Assembly (NCBI GenBank): GCA_001586965.3
Contig: LUCW03001499.1
Span: 12,501-42,500, forward strand
DNA from: Sphaeroforma sirkka
Taxonomy: Eukaryota > Opisthokonta > Ichthyosporea > Ichthyophonida
Direction of reading: 5' to 3'
Length of the DNA stretch: 30,000 nucleotides
Shown here: positions 12,438 through 28,703 of the stretch, piece after piece
How the letters are laid out: each line of letters begins with the position of its first letter
Numbering within the stretch: position 1 is the stretch's first letter
The notes under the pieces: model-generated
Told to the model about the DNA's origin: nothing
Seen by the model: the letters and a program-made list of their open reading frames with translations, nothing else
Databases searched by the model: none
Program-made: the position numbers and the translations under genes

Positions 12438-15400
12438 ATGAAGTTCTCTGTGGTAGCAATGACGGCCTTGATTGGCTCGTCAGTCGAGGGTATGCACACA
12501 ACCGAAGGGCTATGGCACGGATTTCTCGGCAACTCATTTGAGGCTGTGATGAACTATATGTCATGGAATGAAGAGAAGTCTACAGTCTTCGGGTATGTTC
12601 TGTGTCTTCGCTCTGCATATATAAATGAATATACTATTCTGAACACAGATGGTCGTTTGCCCACAATTCTCATTGTGGCTTAACGAGGTTTGTATTTTTT
12701 TATAAGTTTTAATAAATTACCCCGACGATCTACTAGAATTTTTACATATTTTTTGCATATTTTACTGCAAGCTGTATGGTTACTAAGGTGTATATCTCTG
12801 AAATACAACAATGACTTTCTAGTTCCATCTGAAAATCAACCGCAAATAGTGAATAGCTTTGGTGTATATAAGAAGAGTGATATCAGAACATGCTCCATAT
12901 ACGAGCGACCAAAGCTCATTCGGTTTAGGGGTGTCATGCTGGTTTTCTAGCTCGTGCACAAAATCTCTACCGGCTTTTCTCACAGTTATTGACATGGACA
13001 CAGCCGCCGTAATTATATTGGACGTAGTTGTTTTCACTGCTGCAGTTATACTTGGACTGTCAGCTTTTTCGTTACTTTTCTTTCGCAACAGTCTGAAGCA
13101 CCCCAACCCTGCGAATAAGGACAATGTTGTTCCTGAGGGCATGTGTGACAATGTGAACTCCGTTTCGGGCTACTACCCTGCCACTAAGAACAAGAAGTAC
13201 TGGTACTGGGCGTTCGAGAGCAGAAACGATCCTGAGAATGATCCCGTAGTGCTCTGGATGACCGGTAGGTTCGTGGAAGGTCGCGTTAAACGTTTGCGGA
13301 AGTGTTACCTTTGCATACTTGTCAATTCTTGCTATAGCAACGTGATCTCTGTTTCGTTACTCACTCAAAATATTGTGCTTAATGCTCGGTAGACTCTAGA
13401 TATGTGTGTCTATCCTTTATCATACTAAACGGAACAGTCGAGGTATGCAAGAGCTGACAGAATGGATTCCGCCACCAATTATTTTCGAGTCGTTAAATTA
13501 ATAGATGTGTTGCCAACTTAATAAAATCTATCACACTGCAGAAATACTCATTGTTAAGATTGCACAAGATGTGTTTATGTGGTTGCTGCTGACGTAGATC
13601 TTGTATTAGCGCACCTCTGCTGTTATTCAACTCAATTTAGGCTTTATTTCATCGAACATATCACTTCGTCAGTTGAACCTCTCACAAACATCGACTGTGG
13701 TACCTTCGTTGCGTATTTCATCAAGCTGCCTTTACTGGTTAATCTATAAAAATCTGCGCGTACGCCATTGGCTTATTTGTTTTCATTATTATCCTCAATT
13801 TTGTAGGTGGTCCCGGTTGCAGTTCCCAGATCGCCTTGTTCATGGAGAACGGACCCTGTCAGATCAACGACGACAGGAAAACAACACGCCCTAATCCCTA
13901 CTCATGGAACACGAGAGCAAATATGATCTATATCGATCAACCTGCAGGAGTTGGTATGTTGTTGCACAGACAGTGAAAGTTAGTTGTTAATTTGCATTTT
14001 TCGTAATTTGCAACTTCTATGGATTTCATCCGGATAGTTTCCAATCTTCTTTGGTTTCATCCAGATGGTTTTTTAATCGAGCCAAATGGAGGTAGGGGCT
14101 ATCACATAGACACCTTCCGATATCTTGGAAAATCCCAAAACAAGTGTAGATGCAAGATACTTTGTGCTAAATGTGTCCAATTTTTCGTATTACAACAACA
14201 ATGCGGTTCTGCTAGAGCCACCCACCTGTTTTTAATTGTTCATGTACATGTATACTGGCACAACATTTCTGTTATGAGATGTATACGGTTGGTCGTTGAG
14301 CAAATCCTCACATGTTTTGTACGTCTTGTTTAATACGTAGACCTTCGTTGGTGTTCTGAAGTTAAAATTGTTCTGAGTGATGGCCTAGACATGTCAAGAT
14401 TTACAATGGATCTTCGTCATGAATTTTTGTTTGGGGGGGTTTCTTTATTTTTATTTTTGCTTCGATCCGATACCTTCAGGCTTCAGCACGGGCCCTGTGA
14501 ACGACACTGGTGAATGGGATGTAGCACCTGAAATGTATTCATTCTTGCAAGCATTCTTTAACGCCAACCCCAATCTGCGCGATAACGACTTCTACGTCTT
14601 TGGAGAATCGTAAGTTGACAATGTTTCCACTTGGTTGAGGCACGACCATTGAACTGTTGCCTTCAGTCTTCTTCTCGTGTATTCTACTCGCTCTACTTAC
14701 TGTCTTTCTTTTTTGTAACGCCACCATACGTCCTCGGATACTCAGCTATGGTGGTCACTACGTGCCGGCTGTATCCTCATTGATTCAGAAGAACAACATA
14801 GAAATTAAGTCTGATCCCGATATCAATCTCAAGGGTATTGGAATCGGAAACGGTATGGTGGACCCTGAGATGCAGGAGCCACAGTACGCAGAGTACGCCA
14901 AATACAACTCGTACAACAGGCTTGTCAATGAAACCACATACGAGGATATGAGGAAAACTTCTGAAGAATGCCTGAAGCAAATAAGTACCGGGGTCTGCAA
15001 GGTGGGGATGTTGCGTAGTACCTTCTGCCATGTAGCTTTCCTTTGTGCATTGACCTTTCATATCACGTATACAGCTACTAATAACTACATACTTTACTAT
15101 ACTCGGGCGCATCCATGTTCAGAGAGGTAGCAACCCCGCTGACTGCGAGAAGACTCTAGGAGTGTGTGCAGGGGGATCAATGGGCCCTATCCATGAAGCA
15201 AACTACAATCAGTACGATGTGCGAGAAAAATGTAAGTAGATCTTGAGTTGTTGTCAATTCAGCATTATTTATTCCGCATAAAGGCTCATTAAATTATTTG
15301 TATTTCTCCCATTATCAGGTACTATCAAGCCACTTTGCTACGATTTTTCGGTAAGAATTTCGTTTCAATTTTTGTCATTTGCATCTAACTTGTAGCCAAC

Positions 15401-16203
15401 TTAGTAACAAACTTAACGAACTCTGTACTCAATTTGTCATTTACCTCGTCTACAGGCCGTGAACGAGTACCTGAATAACGACTATGTTCGTGAATGTTTG
15501 GGTGTCGAGACTGAACTCGACTGGGAGCCATGCTCCCCTAAGTTCGAGAAGCTGTTCATGTTTGACAGGATGGCGAGTTATGCTTCTAATGTTACCCTAC
15601 TGTTGGAAGAAGGCATCCGAGTACTTGTGTATGCAGGAGAGGCCGATTATATCTGCAATTGGATGGGTAACAGGGCGTGGGTGGACGCTCTCCCATGGCA
15701 CGGAAAGGTGGGTCAGGTTGTATGCTTTTTGTTTCACATGACGCCTTCATATTAACTGAAAAACTAATGCTGATAGTGCGAGGTGGACTAATTTTACAAT
15801 GATTACATTCGTCTACAGGCTGGTATGAACGCCGCTGTCGATCACCCTTTCATTGTTGCCGGCAAGGAGGCTGGCATCGTGAAAAACTACGACATCTTCA
15901 CTTTCCTAACCGTGCATGATTCTGGGTAAGTTGCGCAAATCCTCGAGATCAATATCTATGAATCGCTTATCGGTTTTGAGCGGGCTGCTTCGTTCAAAAG
16001 ATCTCCTTCATGTGGTGTGATTTTATTGTTGCGAAGTGGCGCTGCCAGTACTGTAGGGCTATGTCGTTTATATTCAGATAACTGAAGATACGTTTCTTAC
16101 GCCACACAATGTATTCTATTTTTACAGACATATGGTTCCGCTGGACCAACCGGAAGCGGCTCTGGCTTTGTTTAATACCTTCATCGAGGAAAAGAGTTTT
16201 TAA
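12438..16203 (+). CDS. Serine carboxypeptidase, peptidase family S10, carboxypeptidase III/SCPL48 type
   Basis: S10 enzymes remove C-terminal residues from peptides at acid pH in the vacuole or lysosome. Exons: 12438-12592, 13092-13264, 13807-13953, 14480-14609, 14746-15001, 15123-15231, 15319-15350, 15456-15707, 15819-15925, 16128-16203, total 1437 nt, 478 residues; every phase agrees. Exon 1 starts [18 protein letters not shown], a likely signal peptide, then a short propeptide. The core has [23 protein letters not shown] (oxyanion region) and [10 protein letters not shown]. The catalytic triad is S202 ([10 protein letters not shown], its codon split by an intron), D398 ([15 protein letters not shown]) and H455 ([13 protein letters not shown]). 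Thr in place of Asn before GGPGCSS also occurs in plant SCPL48-type enzymes, as do YDVR-C...CYDFS and [14 protein letters not shown]. The start was chosen over an ATG at 12994, which reads through intron 1 into exon 2; the strong acceptor at 13091 and matching phase 2 favour splicing. Exon 7 has only 32 nt. Confidence 0.95.
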
Positions 16204-16724
16204 GCCCAAATATGGATATGATTTAAGGGCGTTCATGCGCAGTATGGCAATGTTGCTCTGCTGCTAAATGACTCCCAAGATTTAATATTGCAAGGAATTC
16301 TATGCTGATGTATGGGATGAGTTCTTGTGTATATGGGATGAGTTCTTGTGTAAACTCTTGAGAAGGGTACAGAACAATATTAGATTGTTGTAGGAACCAT
16401 AAAAACGCTAATCTCATTCACTGATATAGGCTATTCTGACACTATTTCTGTTGTGAGAGAATGCGATCAAGATACTTAAAGAGTTTCTTTCTATGACTGA
16501 GTTCTATTTTGAAGACTCGTTCAATCGAGACTTGTCATTACAAACTACAATGCTAATCAATGCATTTTATAGTAATATTGACGAGGTATCTCAATGCGGA
16601 TTATATTGTCCTTGTCCATGACATGCAAAAAAAGTCACGATCGGAAAACAATAGAATGCATCGTCACATGTATATCCATAGTCTAGACCTGTACACTTGG
16701 CTGTAGCGATACAATGAGTGTCGT
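16204..16724. other. 3' flank of the carboxypeptidase gene
   Basis: No gene seen. A short direct duplication, TATGGGATGAGTTCTTGTG twice with a period of 21 bp, lies at about 16312-16353. No AATAAA stands close behind the stop, so the poly(A) site is not placed. Confidence 0.6.
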
Positions 16725-17277
16725 GTTGTCAGTGCTGTCGTATACTAAGATGGGAATGATCGGATCACACTCCATTCGAAGATTTCAAACAAACAAATAG
16801 GCAGCATGCACTTGAAATTAAACGAGACTTGAAGCAAATGGTATTTGACACCATAGTTTTGGCTGGCCCGGTATGCGACATGTCGCCGTAAAAAAAAGCA
16901 TATATTTGTCGTCTGATTGCGGAAAGCTTGGAAAAGGCGTAGCATGTCGGATAGCAGTGATAGTCATAGTTTTAGTGTGGTGATGCGGTGGGGTTGTCAG
17001 TGTCGTCGTAGACTAAAGAAGGAAATGATCGTTTAACACATTAAAAGGCAGTATCGCACTTGCAATTGAGCGAGGTCTTTTAAAAGCAAATTAGTCAGGG
17101 ACACAGCAGTTTCTGCTGGCTTGGCACATATGTATACAACAACGACATGTAGCCGTAAGAAAAAAAGGCATTGATTTGTCGTTTGTTTGCGGAGCTCAGA
17201 AAGACATAGCATGCTGGATATCAGTGATATTAAATACTATTATGTAGCAGACCAGTGCAGTTATTGGCGATGCGGTG
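16725..17277. repeat. Diverged tandem duplication, period about 268 bp
   Basis: Copy 1 starts at 16725 and copy 2 at 16993, both with GTTGTCAG followed by a TGTCGT-like word and GACTAA/TACTAA-(G)A-GGAAATGATCG. Later matches occur in the same order in both: AGGCAGTATCGCACTTG (AGGCAGCATGCACTTG in copy 1), ACATGTAGCCGTAA (ACATGTCGCCGTAA), TTTGTCGT..GATTGCGGA and ACATAGCATG. Copies are separated by many substitutions and small indels. Neither codes for a recognisable protein and no terminal inverted repeats were seen. Confidence 0.8.
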
Positions 17278-17449
17278 GGGGCTACCCGCTACTATTTTTA
17301 TCTGCTGTTTCATAAAACATTATACAGGCTCAAAACTTTATATTTTTATTTGTCGCATGTATCAGAGTAAGCTTACTCTTTTGCACATGCAGAGTAAATG
17401 AATGTCTGTAACCTAACTATGTACATAGGTATTGCCTGCCGGGAGTGGC

Positions 17450-19030
17450 GGCGGCTAATTTTTGAATTTTATTAACAATTTGCATTGTGACTCGGAGTTG
17501 AGTAGGTAGTAAACGGATCCAAGATTCCCAGCCGACTCCCGAGGCATCAGGCAGGCCACAACTGACGACTGGCCGCCCGGCAGGCGGTACTCGGCAGGCG
17601 GCACTCGGCAGTCTGGCACCCAAGGGTCAAAGGTGTATTGTCGCTTTCTAGGAATAATTTACAAATACCTATTGAATCCAGATTGGCCACAAACTGCACA
17701 GTGCACACAGTCATGTCACAATCTTAGGGCGCAGCGCAAGCACAGCCGCACAGCCTATAGGTCACAGCCTGACAGGTCACAGGTCTGAGGTCTGGTCACA
17801 GCCTGCACAGGGTTTAGTCTCTGGGGTTTGAGGTCTAAGGTCACTCACAGCCACACAGGTCACAGACACAGACTCAAGAATCACACAAAATATTCACACA
17901 CCGATTGCCAGATTGCCAGATAATTTCTGAACCCGTTAAGACAGTCCCTGAGCGATGGAATCTGCCAGAGTCTGCAGTGGCAAGTGGGAAGCGGGAAGCG
18001 GAAAGTCTTCAAGCCTGAACTGTACTGAGAACTGAGAGCTCAGAACTGAAACTCGGAACTCTGAAGTCAAAAGTCAATGTGAGAAGTGAAAACTGAAAAG
18101 TGTGAAGTCAGAACTGAGTAGTCCGAGAAGAAGTCTCTCAGTCTCAAGAACTTCATAAGTGGGGACTGGGAAGCGGCAACGAGGGGCCACAAACCGTCAA
18201 GCCCCCAGTAGCCCACAGGCCCCACACACAAGTGCAGCCACTGAACTGTGGTCTGTGGTCGTGGGTGTCAGTGGGTGACAGGAAACATTTATCTAAAATA
18301 TTATCAGGAATTTGTTTGTTTTGTACAAACTAGAAACATACTCTTAACACTCTAGAGTAGAGATATCAGATGTGTGTATTTGTGGCATAGTTTTATTTAT
18401 TTTTATTCTGTATATACTCTCTCTCTAAACACTCTTTTAATACACTTACAACAGTCTACGACTACATATGTTTTTACATAGATTTTACTACATACATTGA
18501 TACGTGTAACATTAGAAAGTCTTAGTTTATTATTACATATTTATTTTTGAAAACATTTGATAGAGATGTATGTAGAGAAAGACGAAAGTATGTAAATAAC
18601 TAAATATGTATGTATTTAACTCTCAGGTCCCAGGACTCAGAGTCTCAGCCCTCAGAGGCTCAGGGTCCCAGCCTCCCAGGGGCCAGGCCGCCCGCCCGCC
18701 CGCCAGGGCATGACTGGTCAGGTGGTCACCCGTCAAGCCGTCACAGTCACTGTGAGCCGAGGGCCCGAGTACGGAGAGGCCAAGACTCCGGGTCCGAGAG
18801 GAGCAACCGAGAGAGGAGACTTTGAGTTCTTAAAAACAAATATGTATCAATTTAGAGTTTACTCTAGTTTACTGTTTTAGGATTCGACTCTGGATTCCGG
18901 ATTCGGGATTCCTGATTCAGTGATTCAGTGATTCTGTGATTAGTGATCAGTGATTACTGCAGTGATATATTCTGATTACTGATAATACTGATTCAGTGAT
19001 TCCTCATTCGGTCATTCCAGGGCTCCAGGA
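17450..19030. repeat. Cryptically simple region built from successive short words
   Basis: The region has no convincing gene; a 71-codon open frame at 18610-18825 is compositionally driven. Successive segments are enriched in one drifting word each: CGGCAGGCGG near 17575-17615, GGTCACAG/GCACAG near 17700-17890, GAACTGA/GAAGTGA near 18015-18125, A/T-rich TTTAT near 18290-18600, CCTCAGGGTCCCAG near 18620-18700, and GATTC/GTGATT near 18885-19020. AGGTCA-like words here are part of this bias. Confidence 0.6.
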
Positions 19031-19371
19031 TTCTGCCAGGAACCTGCGTTCAGTGCGTTGAGCGTTCAGCGCTGAGAGCTTCAGATTCCGCAAGTGCAGT
19101 TGCAAGTTTGATTGGCCTCTCGGCTCTGGCTGGTTTAGCGCACTTTCATTATAAAAAAAAGGGAAACAACGAACAAGCTCGAGAGTCGAGACTGTATTTT
19201 TTTTTAAATACACGAGATTTGTTGTCTTTTAAAGTTCTCTAGGTTTGACATTTTGCGCCTTTGTCTACGCATCACGCGGCAAGTCGGCAATACCCTATTT
19301 ATTGATTTTGAATTGCACAGCAAGCTGGACAGTATTCGACTTTTTTTTAAACGATATTTCCTGAAGAGTGC

Positions 19372-19379
19372 TATATAAG
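19372..19379 (+). promoter_or_regulatory. TATA box of the intronless gene
   Basis: TATATAAG stands 50 bp before the ATG at 19430, with A/T-rich sequence around 19400-19415 where a start site would be expected. Position, spacing and the short implied leader fit a core promoter. Confidence 0.6.
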
Positions 19380-19429
19380 TACATCAATTCTCGAAGCTAC
19401 ATCAATATTCAATATTAAACGAACTAGTC

Positions 19430-20602
19430 ATGGCTATACTTAAAACACTAAGGAAAATATGTCGGCTTAGTGATGGAAAGACCAGTGATGTGTATGGCAG
19501 TAGGAAGCATAATTTGCCGCAGAATCAGCGGACTATTGGAAGTTGCAGCAAAATGATCGATCTGACAACAACGGCTTCTCAAGAAAGTGGACAATTAGGC
19601 TACTCTGACAACGGGCTGATTTGGATGGGGAGTCTCGATTTTTCAATGGTCGCCCAGCCTAATGATTCTAACTTACTACCGACATCGAAACTCGTTGGTA
19701 GGTGGAAGGACAAATATCATCACCGACAGATAATGATGGCAAACGACCGAGCCGGAGCTATTGTATATAACTGCCGTAGTACCTCGGCTCCCTTCCCGGA
19801 GGGATTCGGCATAAAACCTGCTTCGGCTCCATGTGCTGCTCAGATAGCGCCTGCGCTGGACTCGTCACTCATCATTCATTACCCACCTGGTACTGGAAGA
19901 TCCCCGCTTACCCACGTAACTAAATCAGTGCATTCACTCGCGTCCACTATTTGCGAGGATAAGACGTCACCACTCTCATTTGGTCGTGCAGGATCCTTTG
20001 ACTGTCGCGAGCCATCTCCCTTGTCGCGGAAGACCACCGAGAACGTGAAGACTGCTCCTGTGCGAGCTTCTGACCAGAGAGACTTTGCTATTTCTGCTCA
20101 AATTTGTTCAAAGGCAAAAAAAATATGTTGCGCGGTATCGGAGTTGCCGTGCTCAAGTTTATCCACACACAGAACGCAGTCGGTGGGTTCAACGATAACA
20201 CAGCTTCATCATAGACATCACCCCATAAAGGTAACCGAATGGTGTTTATCTGATTCTACTATTCGTGCACACGCGAACAGTACTATGGAAATACAGAACT
20301 CACAATCAGAACGTGAAAAAAGCAGTCCGCGTCGCGTGTCCTTTGATGGAGTATTTGTGCATAAAACGTACAGTTTTCGAGCATACGACCGTCGGAGTCC
20401 TGAAACGAGACTCGAAGACGAAAAGCCCATGCTGGTAGTGTATAAGCAATTGATGAGATTCAAAATATGTGAGATGATTGTACACGAAGATTCTATTCAG
20501 AACACAAACATTCATCTTAAGAATTTAGCCGGGGACCAATACGCAAAAGTTTTGGCCGTCTTGGATTGTGTAATACAGGAAGAACAAGCCGCGTTCTCGT
20601 GA
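19430..20602 (+). CDS. Protein of unknown function with C-terminal RVSF / YDRR / EMIVHEDS module (intronless)
   Basis: One uninterrupted frame of 390 residues, unlike its intron-rich neighbours, with a TATA box upstream and AATAAA downstream. I do not recognise a named family. The N-terminal 300 residues are Ser/Thr/Pro-rich and look disordered, without membrane segments; a His cluster (HHRHHP) occurs near residues 263-268. The C-terminal part is the conserved-looking piece: RRVSF at 301-305 fits the RVxF docking motif for protein phosphatase 1, followed by HKTYSFRAYDRRSP at 311-324, an amphipathic stretch LVVYKQLMRFKICEMIVHED, and NTNIH. From memory, fungal proteins of unknown function carry a similar order (V-x-F, then TW/TY..EYDRR, then EL..FK..EM.VHE.S), so a shared adaptor-like module is possible. 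Function is not assigned. Coding character is good: long frame, balanced codon use, consistent flanking signals. Confidence 0.8.
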   Translation: MAILKTLRKICRLSDGKTSDVYGSRKHNLPQNQRTIGSCSKMIDLTTTASQESGQLGYSDNGLIWMGSLDFSMVAQPNDSNLLPTSKLVGRWKDKYHHRQIMMANDRAGAIVYNCRSTSAPFPEGFGIKPASAPCAAQIAPALDSSLIIHYPPGTGRSPLTHVTKSVHSLASTICEDKTSPLSFGRAGSFDCREPSPLSRKTTENVKTAPVRASDQRDFAISAQICSKAKKICCAVSELPCSSLSTHRTQSVGSTITQLHHRHHPIKVTEWCLSDSTIRAHANSTMEIQNSQSEREKSSPRRVSFDGVFVHKTYSFRAYDRRSPETRLEDEKPMLVVYKQLMRFKICEMIVHEDSIQNTNIHLKNLAGDQYAKVLAVLDCVIQEEQAAFS

Positions 20603-20666
20603 TATCATCGTGCACCCCATATTTAATCTAATTGCATATCTCTGAACTTTGTGACAAACAGTATAG

Positions 20667-20672
20667 AATAAA
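20667..20672 (+). terminator. Poly(A) signal of the intronless gene
   Basis: AATAAA lies 64 nt after the TGA at 20600-20602, the expected place for cleavage and polyadenylation of a short 3' UTR. Confidence 0.65.
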
Positions 20673-20701
20673 GTACAAACTACAGGAACTTCGTTGAGCA
20701 C

Positions 20702-20877
20702 TCCCTACTTTCAAAGTTTGATTGTTGCCTGAACAATGCTCGACATTTAAGATATGCCAGCGTCAGGGTTTCTATACACTACTTCGCATTCCCTACTTTC
20801 AAAGTTCGATTGTTGCCTGAACAATGCTCGACATTTAAGATATGCCAGTGTCAGGGTTTCTAAATACTACTTCAGAC
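20702..20877. repeat. Near-identical 88-bp direct duplication
   Basis: Copy 1 (from 20702) and copy 2 (from 20790) both begin TCCCTACTTTCAAAGTT and run through ATGCTCGACATTTAAGATATG to TACTTC. I count about five differences over the 88 bp. It sits between two convergent genes, just past the first one's poly(A) signal, and is far younger than the other duplications in the window. Confidence 0.93.
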
Positions 20878-21616
20878 CAATATGCGAGCGGTATGCTTTA
20901 CTTGTCGATTGAAATGCCGGAATGACATGCGTACGGCTACGGACGTTTGAAGTCATCGCTAAACATATCACACGGCTTATTTGTTACAATATGTATGCTC
21001 TTGTCTAGATGTGAGGGGTGCGAAGCGTCGGTTGACCACTATGTGACAATATTCGAACGCTTGTGATACAGGAACGTACACTGATGCAGGACATGAGGAC
21101 AAATCTTTGGTCCGTGGCGTACATATTCCCAAACGAGCAGAGTGTGGCATGGATGTTTGTGTGAATACTCATATACGTAGAACGAGTAAGATTTAAGGTG
21201 GAAATTAGTATTTCAAAAGGAACATGGTGATATGTAGGCACTTGGGAATTTAAGGGAAAGGGTCGTGAATTTACGCAAGTGGCATGGTAGTATTTCGCCG
21301 AAGTTGCGTGACAGCCCGTTTCAGCGTATTTACACGGAGCGATATAGTAAATGTCGCTAGATGCAATCGCGCATTAGTAAGATTTTTGAGTCCGCAGGGT
21401 AAATTAAAACGTATGTATTACGTATCAACTACGCCTAGGCCCTCGGGTGACGAGACATACAAGATCGGGATTTTGCGACATGTTTTCTATAGCTATTCTA
21501 GCGGCTAATTGCATCATCGACATAACTAATCATTTGTAGCAGTGTTCTGCATACATCGTAGGTAGCTATATTTCTTAGTCAAGTGTTTGTATTCTAACAA
21601 GTAATTTCGGTCACCT
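20878..21616. other. Spacer between convergent genes
   Basis: No exon, RNA gene or strong repeat seen on either strand. Open frames here are short and without recognisable motifs. Confidence 0.55.
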
Positions 21617-21622
21617 TTTATT
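21617..21622 (-). terminator. Possible poly(A) signal of the Nup96 gene
   Basis: TTTATT on the + strand reads AATAAA on the minus strand, 105 nt after the Nup96 stop at 21728-21730. Confidence 0.5.
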
Positions 21623-21727
21623 AACTAAAGATTGTCTAGAATGAAACGATAATATGTCGAGGATCACAAAAGTAGACTCCTGCTTCCTGATGTAGTCTTA
21701 TGATCTGCTAGTGCCACTGATCGTACG

Positions 21728-27829
<6,102 letters not shown>

Positions 27830-27900
27830 CTGCGTACGGTTGATGGATTGTATGAGGATTTGAATAAGTAGTATATGAATACTAATAATTAATAGGACTA

Positions 27901-28400
27901 ATACTATACTATACTATACTATACTATACTATACTATACTATACTATACTATACTTATACTATATGCTATACTATACTATACTATACTATACTATACTAT
28001 ACTATACCATACCATACTATACTCATGCCTATATATTCATACTATACTATACCTATACTATACTATACTATACTATACTATACTATACTATACTATACTA
28101 TACTATATACTATACTATACTCACTATACTATACTATACTATACTATACTATACTATACTATACTATACTTATATACTATACTATACTATGCTATACTAT
28201 ACTATACTATACTTATACTATACTATACTATACTATACTATACCATACTATACTATACTATACTATACTATACTATAATTATACTATACTATACTATACT
28301 ATAACTATACTATATGCTGTATACATACTATAATTATACTATACTATACTTCAATATATACTATACTATATATGCTATACCATGCTATGCTATATATACT
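27901..28400. repeat. (ATACT)n pentanucleotide array
   Basis: About 500 bp of ATACT (written ACTAT in another register) with scattered single-base changes and short phase slips, more degenerate at its right end. It lies upstream of the first visible Nup96 exon on that gene's strand. Open frames here encode only a Tyr/Thr/Ile/Leu pentapeptide. Confidence 0.97.
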
Positions 28401-28423
28401 ATATACATATACATGTACTACTA

Positions 28424-28447
28424 CAGTACAGTACAGTACAGTACAGT
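28424..28447. repeat. Short (CAGTA)n array between two larger arrays
   Basis: About five copies of CAGTA form the step between the ATACT array and the ACAAC array. Confidence 0.85.
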
Positions 28448-28462
28448 AGCAGGTTACAGTAC

Positions 28463-28700
28463 ACAACAACACAACACAACACAACACAACACAACACAAC
28501 ACAACACAACACAACACAACACAACACAACACAACACAACACAACACAACACAACAACACAACACAACACAACACAACCACAACACAACACAACACAACA
28601 CAACACAACACAACACAACACAACACAACACAACACAACACAACACAACACAACACAACACAACACAACACAACACAACACAAACACAACACAACACAAC
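28463..28700. repeat. (ACAAC)n pentanucleotide array
   Basis: Roughly 48 copies with only a few one-base slips (for example near 28555, 28580 and 28682), more homogeneous than the ATACT array. Confidence 0.97.
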
Positions 28701-28703
28701 ATG

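Noticed and set aside
12119..12532. 137-codon minus-strand frame
   Set aside because: It overlaps the signal-peptide exon of the carboxypeptidase in antisense and has no recognisable motif.
12859..13392. 177-codon frame with a hydrophobic N-terminus (ATG at 12994), looking like a membrane-anchored start of the carboxypeptidase
   Set aside because: A pyrimidine-rich acceptor ends at 13091, and the signal-peptide exon at 12438-12592 joins there in matching phase with a strong GTATGT donor. The hydrophobic part is then intron.
12966..13810. Missing oxyanion Asn in the carboxypeptidase (Thr before GGPGCSS) as a sign of lost activity
   Set aside because: The same Thr occurs in plant SCPL48-type and acyltransferase-type S10 proteins, and the full Ser-Asp-His triad is present.
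16725..17277. Transposable element
   Set aside because: No transposase or reverse-transcriptase frame, terminal repeats or target-site duplication was seen. It was kept only as a tandem duplication.
17750..17880. Clustered AGGTCA words resembling nuclear-receptor half-sites
   Set aside because: The segment is generally enriched in GGTCACAG-like words, spacing is irregular, and nuclear receptors are not expected in a unicellular organism of this kind.
28421..28703. CRISPR-like array
   Set aside because: The units are direct pentanucleotides without spacers, in a eukaryotic intron-rich context.
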